Below are positions 1-5,339 of a stretch of DNA of 5,834 bases, piece by piece (position 1 is the first letter of the stretch; every line of letters starts with the position of its first letter). The DNA comes from an uncultured cyanobacterium (GTDB lineage Bacteria > Cyanobacteriota > Cyanobacteriia > Pseudanabaenales > Pseudanabaenaceae): contig CAIJEA010000605.1 in assembly GCA_903819605.1 (NCBI GenBank), positions 1 to 5,834 on the forward strand. The letters run 5' to 3'. The notes under the pieces are model-generated. The model ran no database searches. It was given only the letters and a program-made list of their open reading frames with translations, and was not told where the DNA came from. The translations under genes and the position numbers were made by a program.

Positions 1-8
1 AACGAAAT

Positions 9-36
9 GTAGGGGCAATTCATGAATTGCCCCTAC
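9..36. repeat. Perfect 28-bp palindrome upstream of thiE
   Basis: The left arm GTAGGGGCAATTCA is followed directly by its exact reverse complement TGAATTGCCCCTAC, with no spacer. No T-run follows on either strand, so it is not a standard intrinsic terminator. Palindromes beginning GTAGGGGC and ending GCCCCTAC are, from memory, common dispersed repeats (REP- or MITE-like) between cyanobacterial genes. I infer that this is one of them, lying between the unseen upstream gene and thiE. It could also form a hairpin at the end of the upstream transcript. Confidence 0.75.
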
Positions 37-74
37 GAAGAAATGCTGGTTTCAAGTCATTTTTGCGTAAGCCC

Positions 75-80
75 TATAGT
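75..80 (+). promoter_or_regulatory. Possible -10 element for thiE
   Basis: TATAGT lies 39 bases before the thiE start codon, with only a poor -35 (TTCAAG at 51-56, 18-base spacer). It would give a leader of about 30 bases. No CTGAGA-type thi-box (TPP riboswitch core) is visible in bases 1-119, so riboswitch control is not supported, at least in the part shown. This is a weak call. Confidence 0.25.
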
Positions 81-119
81 TTTTGATAAAAGTAATCCGC
101 ATCAAACCACAGCGTCAAT

Positions 120-1178
120 ATGTCTCAACAAATTGTCTATCGCATCCTCGATGCTAACCTCGATCGCGCCCGTGAAGCCATACGCACCATCGAAGAGTGG
201 TGTCGTTTTGGATTAGAAGATGTTACCCTATGCGATCGCTGTAAACAGATGCGCCAAGAGCTAGCTCAATGGCACAAAGAAGAATTTCGTCGCGCTCGTA
301 ATACTCCTGATGACCCAGCTACAGGATTGAGTCATGCCAATGAAGTTAGGCGGACTGATGTTCAAGCAGTCCTCAGAGCCAATATGGGACGCTTACAAGA
401 AGCTCTTAGGGTTTTAGAAGAGTATAGCAAAGTTGTCGATCCTAAGTTGGGCGAGGCAATGAAACAAATGCGCTATCAGGTCTATACGCTTGAGAGTCAG
501 TTACTACACCATGAGACTACCAATATTGGACAAATTCGCCGCCAAAAATTGCGTTCGGCAAATTTGTATCTAGTCACGATGCCAGTCAATAATATCAGCG
601 CAGTTGTGGAGTCGGCTTTGCAGGGTGGAGTCCAAATCGTCCAGTATCGCCACAAAGATGGTGAGGATGCGATGCATTTTGCGATTGCTCAACAACTTTG
701 TGAAATTTGCCATCGTTACGATGCCCTATTTTTAGTAAACGATCGCATAGATATCGCGATCGCCGTGGGAGCAGATGGTGTCCATGTGGGGCAAACGGAT
801 TTACCTGTCTCGGCAGTGCGCCAAATTCTCAATGCTAATGGCGGCGATGCTTCGCAATACATCATCGGACAATCTACGACTAATCCTCAAGAATTAGAAA
901 TCGCGCTGAATAATCGAGTGGATTATGTCGGTGTTGGACCTGTCCATGCCACACCAACTAAACCCAACAAGGCAGCATCAGGCTATGAATATGTTAGCTA
1001 TGCTTCCAAGCATATTGATATTCCGTGGTTTGCGATCGGGGGCATCGATGACAATAATCTAGGCGAGGCGATCGCCGCAGGTGCAAAACGGGTCGCTGTA
1101 GTCAGAGCCTTAATGAAAGCCGAACATCCTGATATGATTGCAAAAACAATGCGATCGCAGTTATTGCAATCTCTCTAA
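120..1178 (+). CDS. thiE: Bifunctional HMP-P kinase (ThiD2-like) / thiamine-phosphate synthase
   Basis: This 352-residue cytosolic enzyme of thiamine synthesis has two parts. Residues ~5-128 are a helical N-terminal domain (RILDANLDRAREAIRTIEEW; later RANMGRLQEALRVLEEYSK). It matches the ThiD2 domain commonly fused to ThiE in cyanobacteria and some other bacteria, described as an HMP-phosphate kinase that makes HMP-PP. Residues ~146-350 are a ThiE TIM barrel, which joins HMP-PP to thiazole phosphate. Its motifs are all present: VQYRHK (174-179), NDR (207-209), GVHVGQTD (220-227), IGQSTT (249-254), GPVHATPTK (273-281) and AIGGI (305-309). The length is typical of the fused form and well above the roughly 210-residue stand-alone ThiE. 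The ATG at 120 has no clear Shine-Dalgarno but gives the complete N-terminal domain. The gene stands alone here and converges on tetR. ThiE function is near certain; kinase activity rests on family knowledge. Confidence 0.95.
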   Translation: MSQQIVYRILDANLDRAREAIRTIEEWCRFGLEDVTLCDRCKQMRQELAQWHKEEFRRARNTPDDPATGLSHANEVRRTDVQAVLRANMGRLQEALRVLEEYSKVVDPKLGEAMKQMRYQVYTLESQLLHHETTNIGQIRRQKLRSANLYLVTMPVNNISAVVESALQGGVQIVQYRHKDGEDAMHFAIAQQLCEICHRYDALFLVNDRIDIAIAVGADGVHVGQTDLPVSAVRQILNANGGDASQYIIGQSTTNPQELEIALNNRVDYVGVGPVHATPTKPNKAASGYEYVSYASKHIDIPWFAIGGIDDNNLGEAIAAGAKRVAVVRALMKAEHPDMIAKTMRSQLLQSL

Positions 1179-1251
1179 AGTTCCAGAGTTGAATTACTTT
1201 AAGGAACGAATATAGCAATGCCAGAGATAGCTAGGAAAAATTAAAACCTAA

Positions 1252-1288
1252 ATAAATAGAGGCGGCGCGAAGCGCCCCCTCTATTTAT
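1252..1288. terminator. Strong hairpin between convergent thiE and tetR
   Basis: Bases 1252-1268 and 1272-1288 form a 17-position stem with a single C-C mismatch (1263/1277) and a GAA loop. The GC-rich tip (GGCGC/GCGCC) sits on an AT-rich base (ATAAATAGAGG / CCTCTATTTAT). It lies 74 bases after the thiE stop and 24 bases after the tetR stop, where a shared two-way terminator would be expected. There is no proper T-run on either side, so termination would rely on the AT-rich lower stem. It could instead be a dispersed palindromic repeat. Apart from this hairpin I see nothing in the 133-bp gap. Confidence 0.6.
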
Positions 1289-1311
1289 AAGCACTAGATT
1301 GAAATCATAAT

Positions 1312-1911
1312 TTAGTCCAGTGCCTCTTTAAAAATCAAGCTCAGAGAACGACGAACATATACCGACCAAGATTCTGAAGTAGGCTGAAAAAGCAAAGCAT
1401 AAAGCATGATTCCACTCATCGTATCGAAGACTAAGCCAGAATCTAAGTTTTTTTGAACTTCACCTCTTGCTTTTGCCCGTTCTATTACTATGTCAAAAGC
1501 TTGTCGTCGAGGTTGTAAATATTTTGTCCAGTAAATCTGGGCAAATTCAGGATTGCTTGATGCACTGCTAATAATCATTGCAACGGTTTGCCGTCCGAGG
1601 GGGGTGAGCGTAATTTGGGCAGCATTCTTAATCAACGCATCAATATCACTCGCAAGTTTCCCACGATCGGGAATTACAACTTCTTCTCGCATACTCTCAA
1701 TGGCATCAGCCACTAGTTCGGCTTTACTACTGTAGCGCCGATAGATAGTTGTTTTCCCTACGCCCGCCCGCGCCGCGATCGCCTCAATACTCATTACATC
1801 AAATCCAACCTCAGCTAATATTTCCAAAGTAGCTTTTAACATCGCCTGATGAGATTTAGCGCTTCGAGGTCTTCCTAAAGATTTTTTATCTTTTTTATCA
1901 ACATCGTTCAT
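1312..1911 (-). CDS. TetR/AcrR-family transcriptional repressor
   Basis: This 199-residue one-component DNA-binding regulator is of typical TetR length. A basic N-terminal arm (KKDKKSLGRPRSAKS, 6-20) leads into the TetR_N helix-turn-helix. The recognition region around 41-61 reads SIEAIAARAGVGKTTIYRRY, which is nearly the family consensus. The C-terminal ligand and dimer domain (~80-199), with FAQIYWTKYLQPRRQAFDIVIERAKARGEV, resembles the TetR_C_11 type; its ligand cannot be read from sequence. The gene is divergent from the Coq4-like gene, with a 46-bp gap holding a 9-6-9 inverted repeat. This suggests that it represses both that gene and itself. A TATAAT lies only 7 bases before the ATG at 1911, with no ribosome binding site, so the mRNA may be leaderless. 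The call is secure; the target is inferred. Confidence 0.93.
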   Translation of the reverse strand: MNDVDKKDKKSLGRPRSAKSHQAMLKATLEILAEVGFDVMSIEAIAARAGVGKTTIYRRYSSKAELVADAIESMREEVVIPDRGKLASDIDALIKNAAQITLTPLGRQTVAMIISSASSNPEFAQIYWTKYLQPRRQAFDIVIERAKARGEVQKNLDSGLVFDTMSGIMLYALLFQPTSESWSVYVRRSLSLIFKEALD

Positions 1912-1926
1912 GGATGTTATTATAAT
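1898..1926 (+). promoter_or_regulatory. Predicted promoter of the Coq4-like gene
   Basis: A consensus -10 TATAAT (1921-1926) lies 17 bases after a partial -35 TCAACA (1898-1903). Transcription would begin near 1933, inside the inverted repeat 1927-1950. A repressor bound there would block initiation. The leader to the ATG at 1958 would be about 25 bases. The -35 overlaps the first codons of tetR on the other strand. Confidence 0.4.
1919..1924 (-). promoter_or_regulatory. Predicted -10 of tetR, leaderless geometry
   Basis: On the minus strand TATAAT is followed by the seven bases AACATCC and then the ATG. Transcription would start at or next to the A of the start codon. The same ATTATAAT core reads as TATAAT on both strands, so one site may serve both genes. 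No good -35 is seen; the expected region is occupied by the inverted repeat 1927-1950. Confidence 0.4.
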
Positions 1927-1950
1927 TTACGATACTATACCGTATCGTAA
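1927..1950. promoter_or_regulatory. Candidate TetR operator, 9-6-9 inverted repeat
   Basis: TTACGATAC (1927-1935) and its exact reverse complement GTATCGTAA (1942-1950) flank the six bases TATACC. Size, symmetry and position, between a TetR gene and its divergent neighbour and just upstream of both -10 elements, are what TetR-family operators normally show. Binding would cover the start site of the Coq4-like gene and the -35 region of tetR. Repression of both genes is an inference. Confidence 0.75.
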
Positions 1951-1957
1951 TAAAGCT

Positions 1958-2446
1958 ATGAGTCAACAATCGAGATACACAAATAAAAATAGTACTCAAA
2001 CTCTTCGCGAAGGGTTGGTAGAATACTACGCACTTAATCCACATCTCACTCCTCCTAATTCTCAACCACCTGAATTTGCAAAAATCTTGCACGCTCATGA
2101 TGTAGGTCACGTCATTTACGGTTGTGATACGGGTATGTATGACGAGTTGAAAATCTTGCCACTATTTTGGTGGACGAGTGAATGTACATTTCAAAAGTTC
2201 CGCGAGATGCGAAATACTCCTGCTGTTGATGTTATGTACGAAGATATGATTCGGGAAAAAGGAATACTCTGGCTCTATGGAGCAATTCTGAGAGTATTAC
2301 CTCCACTTATTCCAGAGCTGGTTTCTATCTTTTTTAAGACGCGCGATCGACATAAAAGATTGCCATTTTTAGAATTCCATTCTTTACTAGATCGCTCTCT
2401 ATTAGATATCCGTCAAGAGTTCGACTTATTAAAGTTCATCAAATAA
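1958..2446 (+). CDS. Coq4-family protein, probable metal-binding prenyl-lipid protein
   Basis: This protein has 162 residues from the ATG at 1958. An in-frame ATG at 1910 would give 178 but is disfavoured: it overlaps the tetR start codon and would place the predicted promoter and operator inside the coding region. The signature is exact: HDVGH followed eleven residues later by E, which is HDxxHx11E of the Coq4 family (H47, D48, H51, E63). In eukaryotes Coq4 is needed for ubiquinone synthesis and has been linked to processing at ring carbon C1. A Nostoc homologue, Alr8543, was crystallised with geranylgeranyl monophosphate. Cyanobacteria make plastoquinone, so the substrate here is unknown; a prenylated quinone or other isoprenoid lipid is plausible. 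Hydrophobic patches (LKILPLFWW; ILWLYGAILRVLPPLIPELVSIFF, ~103-126) suggest a lipid pocket or membrane-surface contact. It probably answers to the adjacent TetR regulator. No clear ribosome binding site is present. Confidence 0.85.
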   Translation: MSQQSRYTNKNSTQTLREGLVEYYALNPHLTPPNSQPPEFAKILHAHDVGHVIYGCDTGMYDELKILPLFWWTSECTFQKFREMRNTPAVDVMYEDMIREKGILWLYGAILRVLPPLIPELVSIFFKTRDRHKRLPFLEFHSLLDRSLLDIRQEFDLLKFIK

Positions 2447-2667
2447 CTTCTTAGATGATTTCAGTAAGAATCGTCATAAAACTTAGCTACAAATTACTTT
2501 TAGCTCTCTATGTTGCTGAAATTAGATGATTTGCAATAATTTACTGTTGTAGTTTTAATTGTAAATTTGAAAAGTTTATTACAGAAAGGAAGAGAATACA
2601 AAAACTGACAAGAGCATATTATGAGGATCTATAAATCCGATTAGTAAGAGATAAAGGAGTTAATATA

Positions 2668-2727
2668 GTGGTACACAGACAACTCCAAGTGGGAAAAATA
2701 TTTGTAGCTAATCTCATGCAGTCATAA
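2668..2727 (+). CDS. Possible 19-residue peptide behind a strong ribosome binding site
   Basis: A GTG at 2668 opens a 19-codon frame reading MVHRQLQVGKIFVANLMQS, ending in TAA at 2725-2727. AAAGGAG (2653-2659) lies 8 bases upstream, which is ideal Shine-Dalgarno sequence and spacing and better than that of any confirmed gene in this window. I recognise no family. It could be a genuine small protein, a leader peptide, the surviving 5' end of a decayed gene, or chance in an AT-rich region where purine runs are common. Confidence 0.22.
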   Translation: MVHRQLQVGKIFVANLMQS

Positions 2728-2781
2728 AAGTAAACTGGGATTATTGTGAAGAAATATTGTGAAAAATATCTTTTACTTTAA

Positions 2782-2824
2782 AAATATTTATATTAAATAT
2801 TTGGGTGAAATCTTGTAAAGATTT
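2782..2824. repeat. Two adjacent small perfect hairpins
   Basis: AAATATTTA (2782-2790), loop TAT, TAAATATTT (2794-2802) is followed five bases later by AAATCTT (2808-2814), loop GTA, AAGATTT (2818-2824). Both stems are perfect, but mostly A-T and so individually weak. They sit just before the GGGGCT/AGCCCC inverted repeat, making this the most structured part of the long gap. A small RNA or the leader of a transcript is possible. Confidence 0.4.
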
Positions 2825-3227
2825 ATGGGGCTTTGCGATCAATATTTATCTTTAACTATTTTTTAATTATCGATTAGCCCCTTACTGCTAAGCGAGATCT
2901 AGAATCTAATTCATGTCTTTTTCTATTCGGGGATCGCTCATCTGGTAATGATCCCAAATTTTTATGGGTATAATCGTTGCATAGTTTAGCTTACTTTCAA
3001 AAGTTATACTCTCCCCTAGTTATCTAAGTTCAAATTAAAAAATAGCTACATAATTTTACATTCAATTTTTTGGAACTATTTTTTAAAACCAACTTCAGTT
3101 ACGTCTGTTAGGTGATTGTTTTCTCAAAAACAACTCGATACTGTAATAGGCTCATAACAACTACTAAATAAATGCTCCAAACAATGCATCGATTTTAATA
3201 ACCTAACAATTTTAATCAATCTGCTTT

Positions 3228-3256
3228 TTGACGATTTTTATAAACACATCTTTAAA
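3228..3256 (+). promoter_or_regulatory. Possible promoter of the zinc-ribbon gene
   Basis: TTGACG (3228-3233, five of six consensus bases) lies 17 bases before TTTAAA (3251-3256, four of six). Transcription would start near 3263, leaving a leader of about 20 bases that contains the AAGGA ribosome binding site. An alternative TATATAAG at 3263-3270 lies too close to the start codon to leave room for that site. Confidence 0.35.
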
Positions 3257-3267
3257 TTTATCTATAT

Positions 3268-3272
3268 AAGGA
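3268..3272 (+). promoter_or_regulatory. Ribosome binding site of the zinc-ribbon gene
   Basis: AAGGA ends 10 bases before the ATG at 3283. It supports that start codon; no upstream in-frame alternative is needed. Confidence 0.5.
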
Positions 3273-3282
3273 TTTACCTACA

Positions 3283-3540
3283 ATGATTGAATCTATTCGT
3301 TGCCCTAATTGTGGCTCGATCGCCGAACGTCACCACCTCTCGTATCTTGCTCAAATCAAGACTCAGTGCGAAGAATGTGACTATCTATTGATCACCTGTA
3401 CTCGTAGTGGTCATGTGTTGGAATCCTATGCTCCAGGTTTGCGATCGCCTGTAAAGCCAATTTCAGCGAGGATCACACCACTTTCTTATTCGCATAACAA
3501 TAATTCTCGACCTAGAGATATTAATGCAATGAGACTTTAG
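3283..3540 (+). CDS. Small zinc-ribbon protein
   Basis: This 85-residue protein has two CxxC knuckles: CPNC at 7-10 and CEEC at 29-32, separated by 18 residues, the layout of a four-cysteine zinc ribbon. The conserved-looking part is residues 4-52 (IRCPNCGS, AERHHLS, TQCEECDYLLITC, SGHVLESYAPGL). The remainder (~55-85) is polar and probably disordered. From memory, similar short proteins are frequent in cyanobacteria and are sometimes labelled 'replication restart DNA helicase PriA' because of zinc-ribbon similarity. There is no helicase domain here, so that name should not be transferred. A nucleic-acid or protein-binding role is plausible but unproven. It is transcribed in the same direction as accC but 407 bases away, so they are probably separate units. 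It has one HIP1 site (3441) and a supporting AAGGA ribosome binding site. Confidence 0.82.
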   Translation: MIESIRCPNCGSIAERHHLSYLAQIKTQCEECDYLLITCTRSGHVLESYAPGLRSPVKPISARITPLSYSHNNNSRPRDINAMRL

Positions 3541-3947
3541 GTTGAGGTATGAGGCAGTCGGAATTTAGATGCAAGCACATACAATAGAAAAACGGCTCTC
3601 TCAGATCTGATTCACGAGCTAATCAAATTTGAGAGAGCCTAAAATTTGCCTAAAATCTGATTGAAATTTAATTGTTATTCACATAGAACTAACTAACACC
3701 GCTAAAGCCTCAAAAATGTAGGACTTTTGTAGAAGTAATTCGAGATCGTCGAGATCGCAGCATGTCTTTGTTACAGCAAAGACCCAGAAAACTTATCAAT
3801 ATAGCCGCACAAAAAAAGTTAAAATTCAAAAGCCTTGATTTATAGCCTACAAACAATGATTCAAAGCAAAATCGGAATTTGAAGCGTATCAAATCAACCA
3901 ATCACCGATTACCAATAACCAACAACTGTTCATTAAGAAACTGAAAC
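3541..3947. other. 407-bp gap and probable leader of accC
   Basis: No convincing gene is present. Contents in order are: the large hairpin 3594-3639; an 11-base tandem duplication CCTAAAATTTG / CCTAAAATCTG (3638-3659); a possible promoter TTGAAA-N17-TAGAAC (3661-3689), which would give accC a leader of about 250 bases; a 9-base tandem pair CGAGATCGT / CGAGATCGC (3741-3758); and a run rich in AAC and ACC (about 3895-3930) just before the accC start. No riboswitch that I know is recognisable. Confidence 0.5.
3594..3639 (-). terminator. Large hairpin, T-run on the minus strand
   Basis: GGCTCTCTCA and what follows (3594-3606) pairs with 3627-3639 in 13 positions, including one G-T. After one C/A mismatch, TGATT (3608-3612) pairs with AATCA (3621-3625), leaving an 8-base loop. 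On the minus strand the stem is followed by G and TTTTT (3592-3588), the form of an intrinsic terminator. On the plus strand it is followed by TAAAATTT, which is poor. It could end the zinc-ribbon transcript imperfectly, stop an antisense transcript coming from the accC side, or be a dispersed repeat. Confidence 0.55.
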
Positions 3948-5312
3948 ATGGCTCCAATCGCCAAACTACTGATTGCCAATCGAGGTGAAATTGCCCTCCG
4001 AATTATTCGGACTTGCGAAGAGCTAGGAATCCCGACCGTTGCTGTTTATTCCGATGTCGATCGCAACTCGTTGCATGTCCAACTGGCCCATGAAGCTGTC
4101 TGTATCGGTGACTCACCCAGCAGCAAAAGCTATTTAAATATCCCCAATATTATTTCGGCGGCGATCACCCACAATGCCACAGCCATTCACCCCGGCTATG
4201 GTTTTTTGTCGGAAAACGCTCGATTTGCAGAAATCTGTGCCGATCATAATTTAATGTTCGTGGGGCCAAGTCCTCACTCAATTCGCTCGATGGGGGACAA
4301 GTCCACTGCTAAAAAGACGATGCAAAAGGCAGGTGTACCTACTATTCCTGGTAGTGAAGGCTTGATCGAGTCGGAGGAGCAAGCGATTAAAATTGCCCAT
4401 GAGATTGGCTATCCTGTGATGATCAAAGCAACCGCAGGCGGCGGCGGTCGGGGGATGCGCTTAGTTACCAATCCTGATGACTTACTACGATTGCTTCGTG
4501 CTGCCCAAGGTGAAGCTGAGGCTGCCTTTGGTAATGGTGGTGTCTATATCGAGAAAGTAATCGAGGAGCCGCGCCACATTGAGGTGCAAATCTTGGCGGA
4601 TATGCATGGTCATGTAGTGCATTTGGGCGAAAGAGACTGCTCGATCCAACGTCGTCACCAAAAATTATTAGAAGAAGCACCAAGCAGTGCCGTTAATCCC
4701 AAATTGCGCGAAAGAATGGGTGATGCGGCGGTAAAAGCGGCTAAAGCTATTAACTATCTCGGTGTGGGTACGGTCGAGTTTTTGCTGGATAAATACGGCA
4801 AGTTTTATTTCATGGAAATGAATACTCGCATCCAAGTCGAGCATCCTGTAACGGAGATGATCACGGGCATTGACTTGATTGCCGAGCAGTTACGAGTTGC
4901 CCAAGGCGAGAAATTACGCTTCCAACAAAAGGAAATTGAGATTCGTGGTCATGCGATCGAATGTCGGATCAATGCTGAAGATCCCGATCACAATTTCCGT
5001 CCTAATCCTGGTCGCATTAGTGGCTATTTGCCTCCTGGTGGCCCTGGTGTTCGGATGGATTCCCATGTTTATACCGATTATGTGATTCCGCCTTATTACG
5101 ATTCGCTGATTGCAAAGTTGATTGTCTGGGGTAGCGATCGCAATGCGGCGATTTTACGCATGAAGCGAGCTTTGCGTGAATGTGCGATTACAGGTGTACC
5201 AACGACAATTCCTTTTCATCAGAAGGTTTTAGATGATGAAGAATTTAGATTGGGGCACGTGTATACCAACTATGTGCCATTGCTACAAGCGAGACTAGCT
5301 GAAAAAGAATAA
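3948..5312 (+). CDS. accC: Biotin carboxylase subunit of acetyl-CoA carboxylase
   Basis: AccC uses ATP and bicarbonate to carboxylate biotin on the carrier protein AccB, the first half-reaction of the enzyme that commits acetyl-CoA to fatty-acid synthesis. At 454 residues it is complete (E. coli 449). The N-terminal domain opens with KLLIANRGEIALRIIRTCEELGI (6-28) and contains HPGYGFLSEN (81-90). The ATP-grasp domain has K118, K160, the glycine loop GGGGRGM (164-170), H210, CSIQRRHQK (231-239), E277, E290, N292 and RIQVEHPVTE (294-303). The C-terminal domain has HAIECRINAEDP (335-346), with R340 equivalent to E. coli R338. All catalytic residues I can place are intact. accB, accA and accD are not in the window, as expected for cyanobacteria, where these genes are usually scattered. 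The ATG at 3948 has no clear ribosome binding site but gives the usual N-terminus. A symmetric terminator follows the stop codon. Confidence 0.97.
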   Translation: MAPIAKLLIANRGEIALRIIRTCEELGIPTVAVYSDVDRNSLHVQLAHEAVCIGDSPSSKSYLNIPNIISAAITHNATAIHPGYGFLSENARFAEICADHNLMFVGPSPHSIRSMGDKSTAKKTMQKAGVPTIPGSEGLIESEEQAIKIAHEIGYPVMIKATAGGGGRGMRLVTNPDDLLRLLRAAQGEAEAAFGNGGVYIEKVIEEPRHIEVQILADMHGHVVHLGERDCSIQRRHQKLLEEAPSSAVNPKLRERMGDAAVKAAKAINYLGVGTVEFLLDKYGKFYFMEMNTRIQVEHPVTEMITGIDLIAEQLRVAQGEKLRFQQKEIEIRGHAIECRINAEDPDHNFRPNPGRISGYLPPGGPGVRMDSHVYTDYVIPPYYDSLIAKLIVWGSDRNAAILRMKRALRECAITGVPTTIPFHQKVLDDEEFRLGHVYTNYVPLLQARLAEKE

Positions 5313-5314
5313 AG

Positions 5315-5339
5315 AAAGCACCCCGTCGGGGTGCTTTTT
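5315..5339. terminator. Bidirectional intrinsic terminator
   Basis: AAAGCACCCC (5315-5324) pairs perfectly with GGGGTGCTTT (5328-5337) around a GTC loop. A T-run follows on the plus strand (TTTTTATTTATT) and TTTCTTT on the minus strand. It starts two bases after the accC stop and abuts the stop codon of the minus-strand ORF 5338-5571. The two genes therefore appear to converge on one shared terminator. Confidence 0.9.

Larger units (their letters stand above)
2447..3282. other. 836-bp AT-rich gap without a sizeable gene
   Basis: No ORF of useful length is present on either strand. Visible items are: a weak 7-bp hairpin just after the Coq4-like stop (2454-2475); a 19-codon ORF with a good ribosome binding site (2668-2727); a 13-base tandem duplication containing ATTGTGAA (2743, 2756); two small perfect hairpins (2782-2802, 2808-2824); GGGGCT (2827-2832) matched by AGCCCC (2876-2881); a GGGATC/GATCCC hairpin followed by a short T-run (2930-2955); and a TATAAT at 2969-2974 without a clear -35. 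The stretch could hold a small RNA, a long leader for the zinc-ribbon gene, or a decayed gene. I cannot decide between these. Confidence 0.5.
232..5141. repeat. Seven HIP1 octamers (GCGATCGC)
   Basis: Exact GCGATCGC copies start at 232, 756, 1068, 1151 (all in thiE), 1775 (tetR), 3441 (zinc-ribbon gene) and 5134 (accC). HIP1 is the over-represented palindrome of many cyanobacterial genomes, so this is the best taxonomic marker in the window. None falls in the Coq4-like gene, the long gap 2447-3282 or the last 500 bases. Those stretches may therefore be younger or differently composed, although they are short enough for this to be chance. Confidence 0.9.

Noticed and set aside
1..119. TPP riboswitch upstream of thiE
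   Set aside because: No CTGAGA core or matching helices are visible in the bases available.
22..216. 64-residue plus-strand ORF at the window start
   Set aside because: It begins inside the 28-bp palindrome and runs into thiE in another frame; it is a shadow.
1553..1735. 60-residue plus-strand ORF
   Set aside because: It lies wholly antisense to the clear TetR coding region.
1910..1957. Upstream ATG that would extend the Coq4-like protein by 16 residues
   Set aside because: It overlaps the tetR start codon and would place the promoter and operator inside the coding region; the added residues come from the operator sequence.
1898..2110. 70-residue minus-strand ORF
   Set aside because: It runs antisense through the Coq4-like gene and overlaps the tetR start; no family features.
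3106..3208. TGTTAGGT / ACCTAACA inverted repeat in the long gap
   Set aside because: Only 8 bp with an 87-base spacer; easily chance in AT-rich DNA.
3710..3901. 63-residue minus-strand ORF in the accC leader
   Set aside because: It starts with TTG and has no good promoter or ribosome binding site; the composition looks like translated AT-rich spacer. The minus-strand terminator-like hairpin downstream keeps an antisense RNA possible, but not this protein.
4465..4683. 72-residue minus-strand ORF
   Set aside because: It lies inside the accC ATP-grasp coding region; it is a shadow.
4879..5085. 68-residue plus-strand ORF with a hydrophobic end
   Set aside because: It is an alternate frame within accC; the apparent membrane segment is an artefact.
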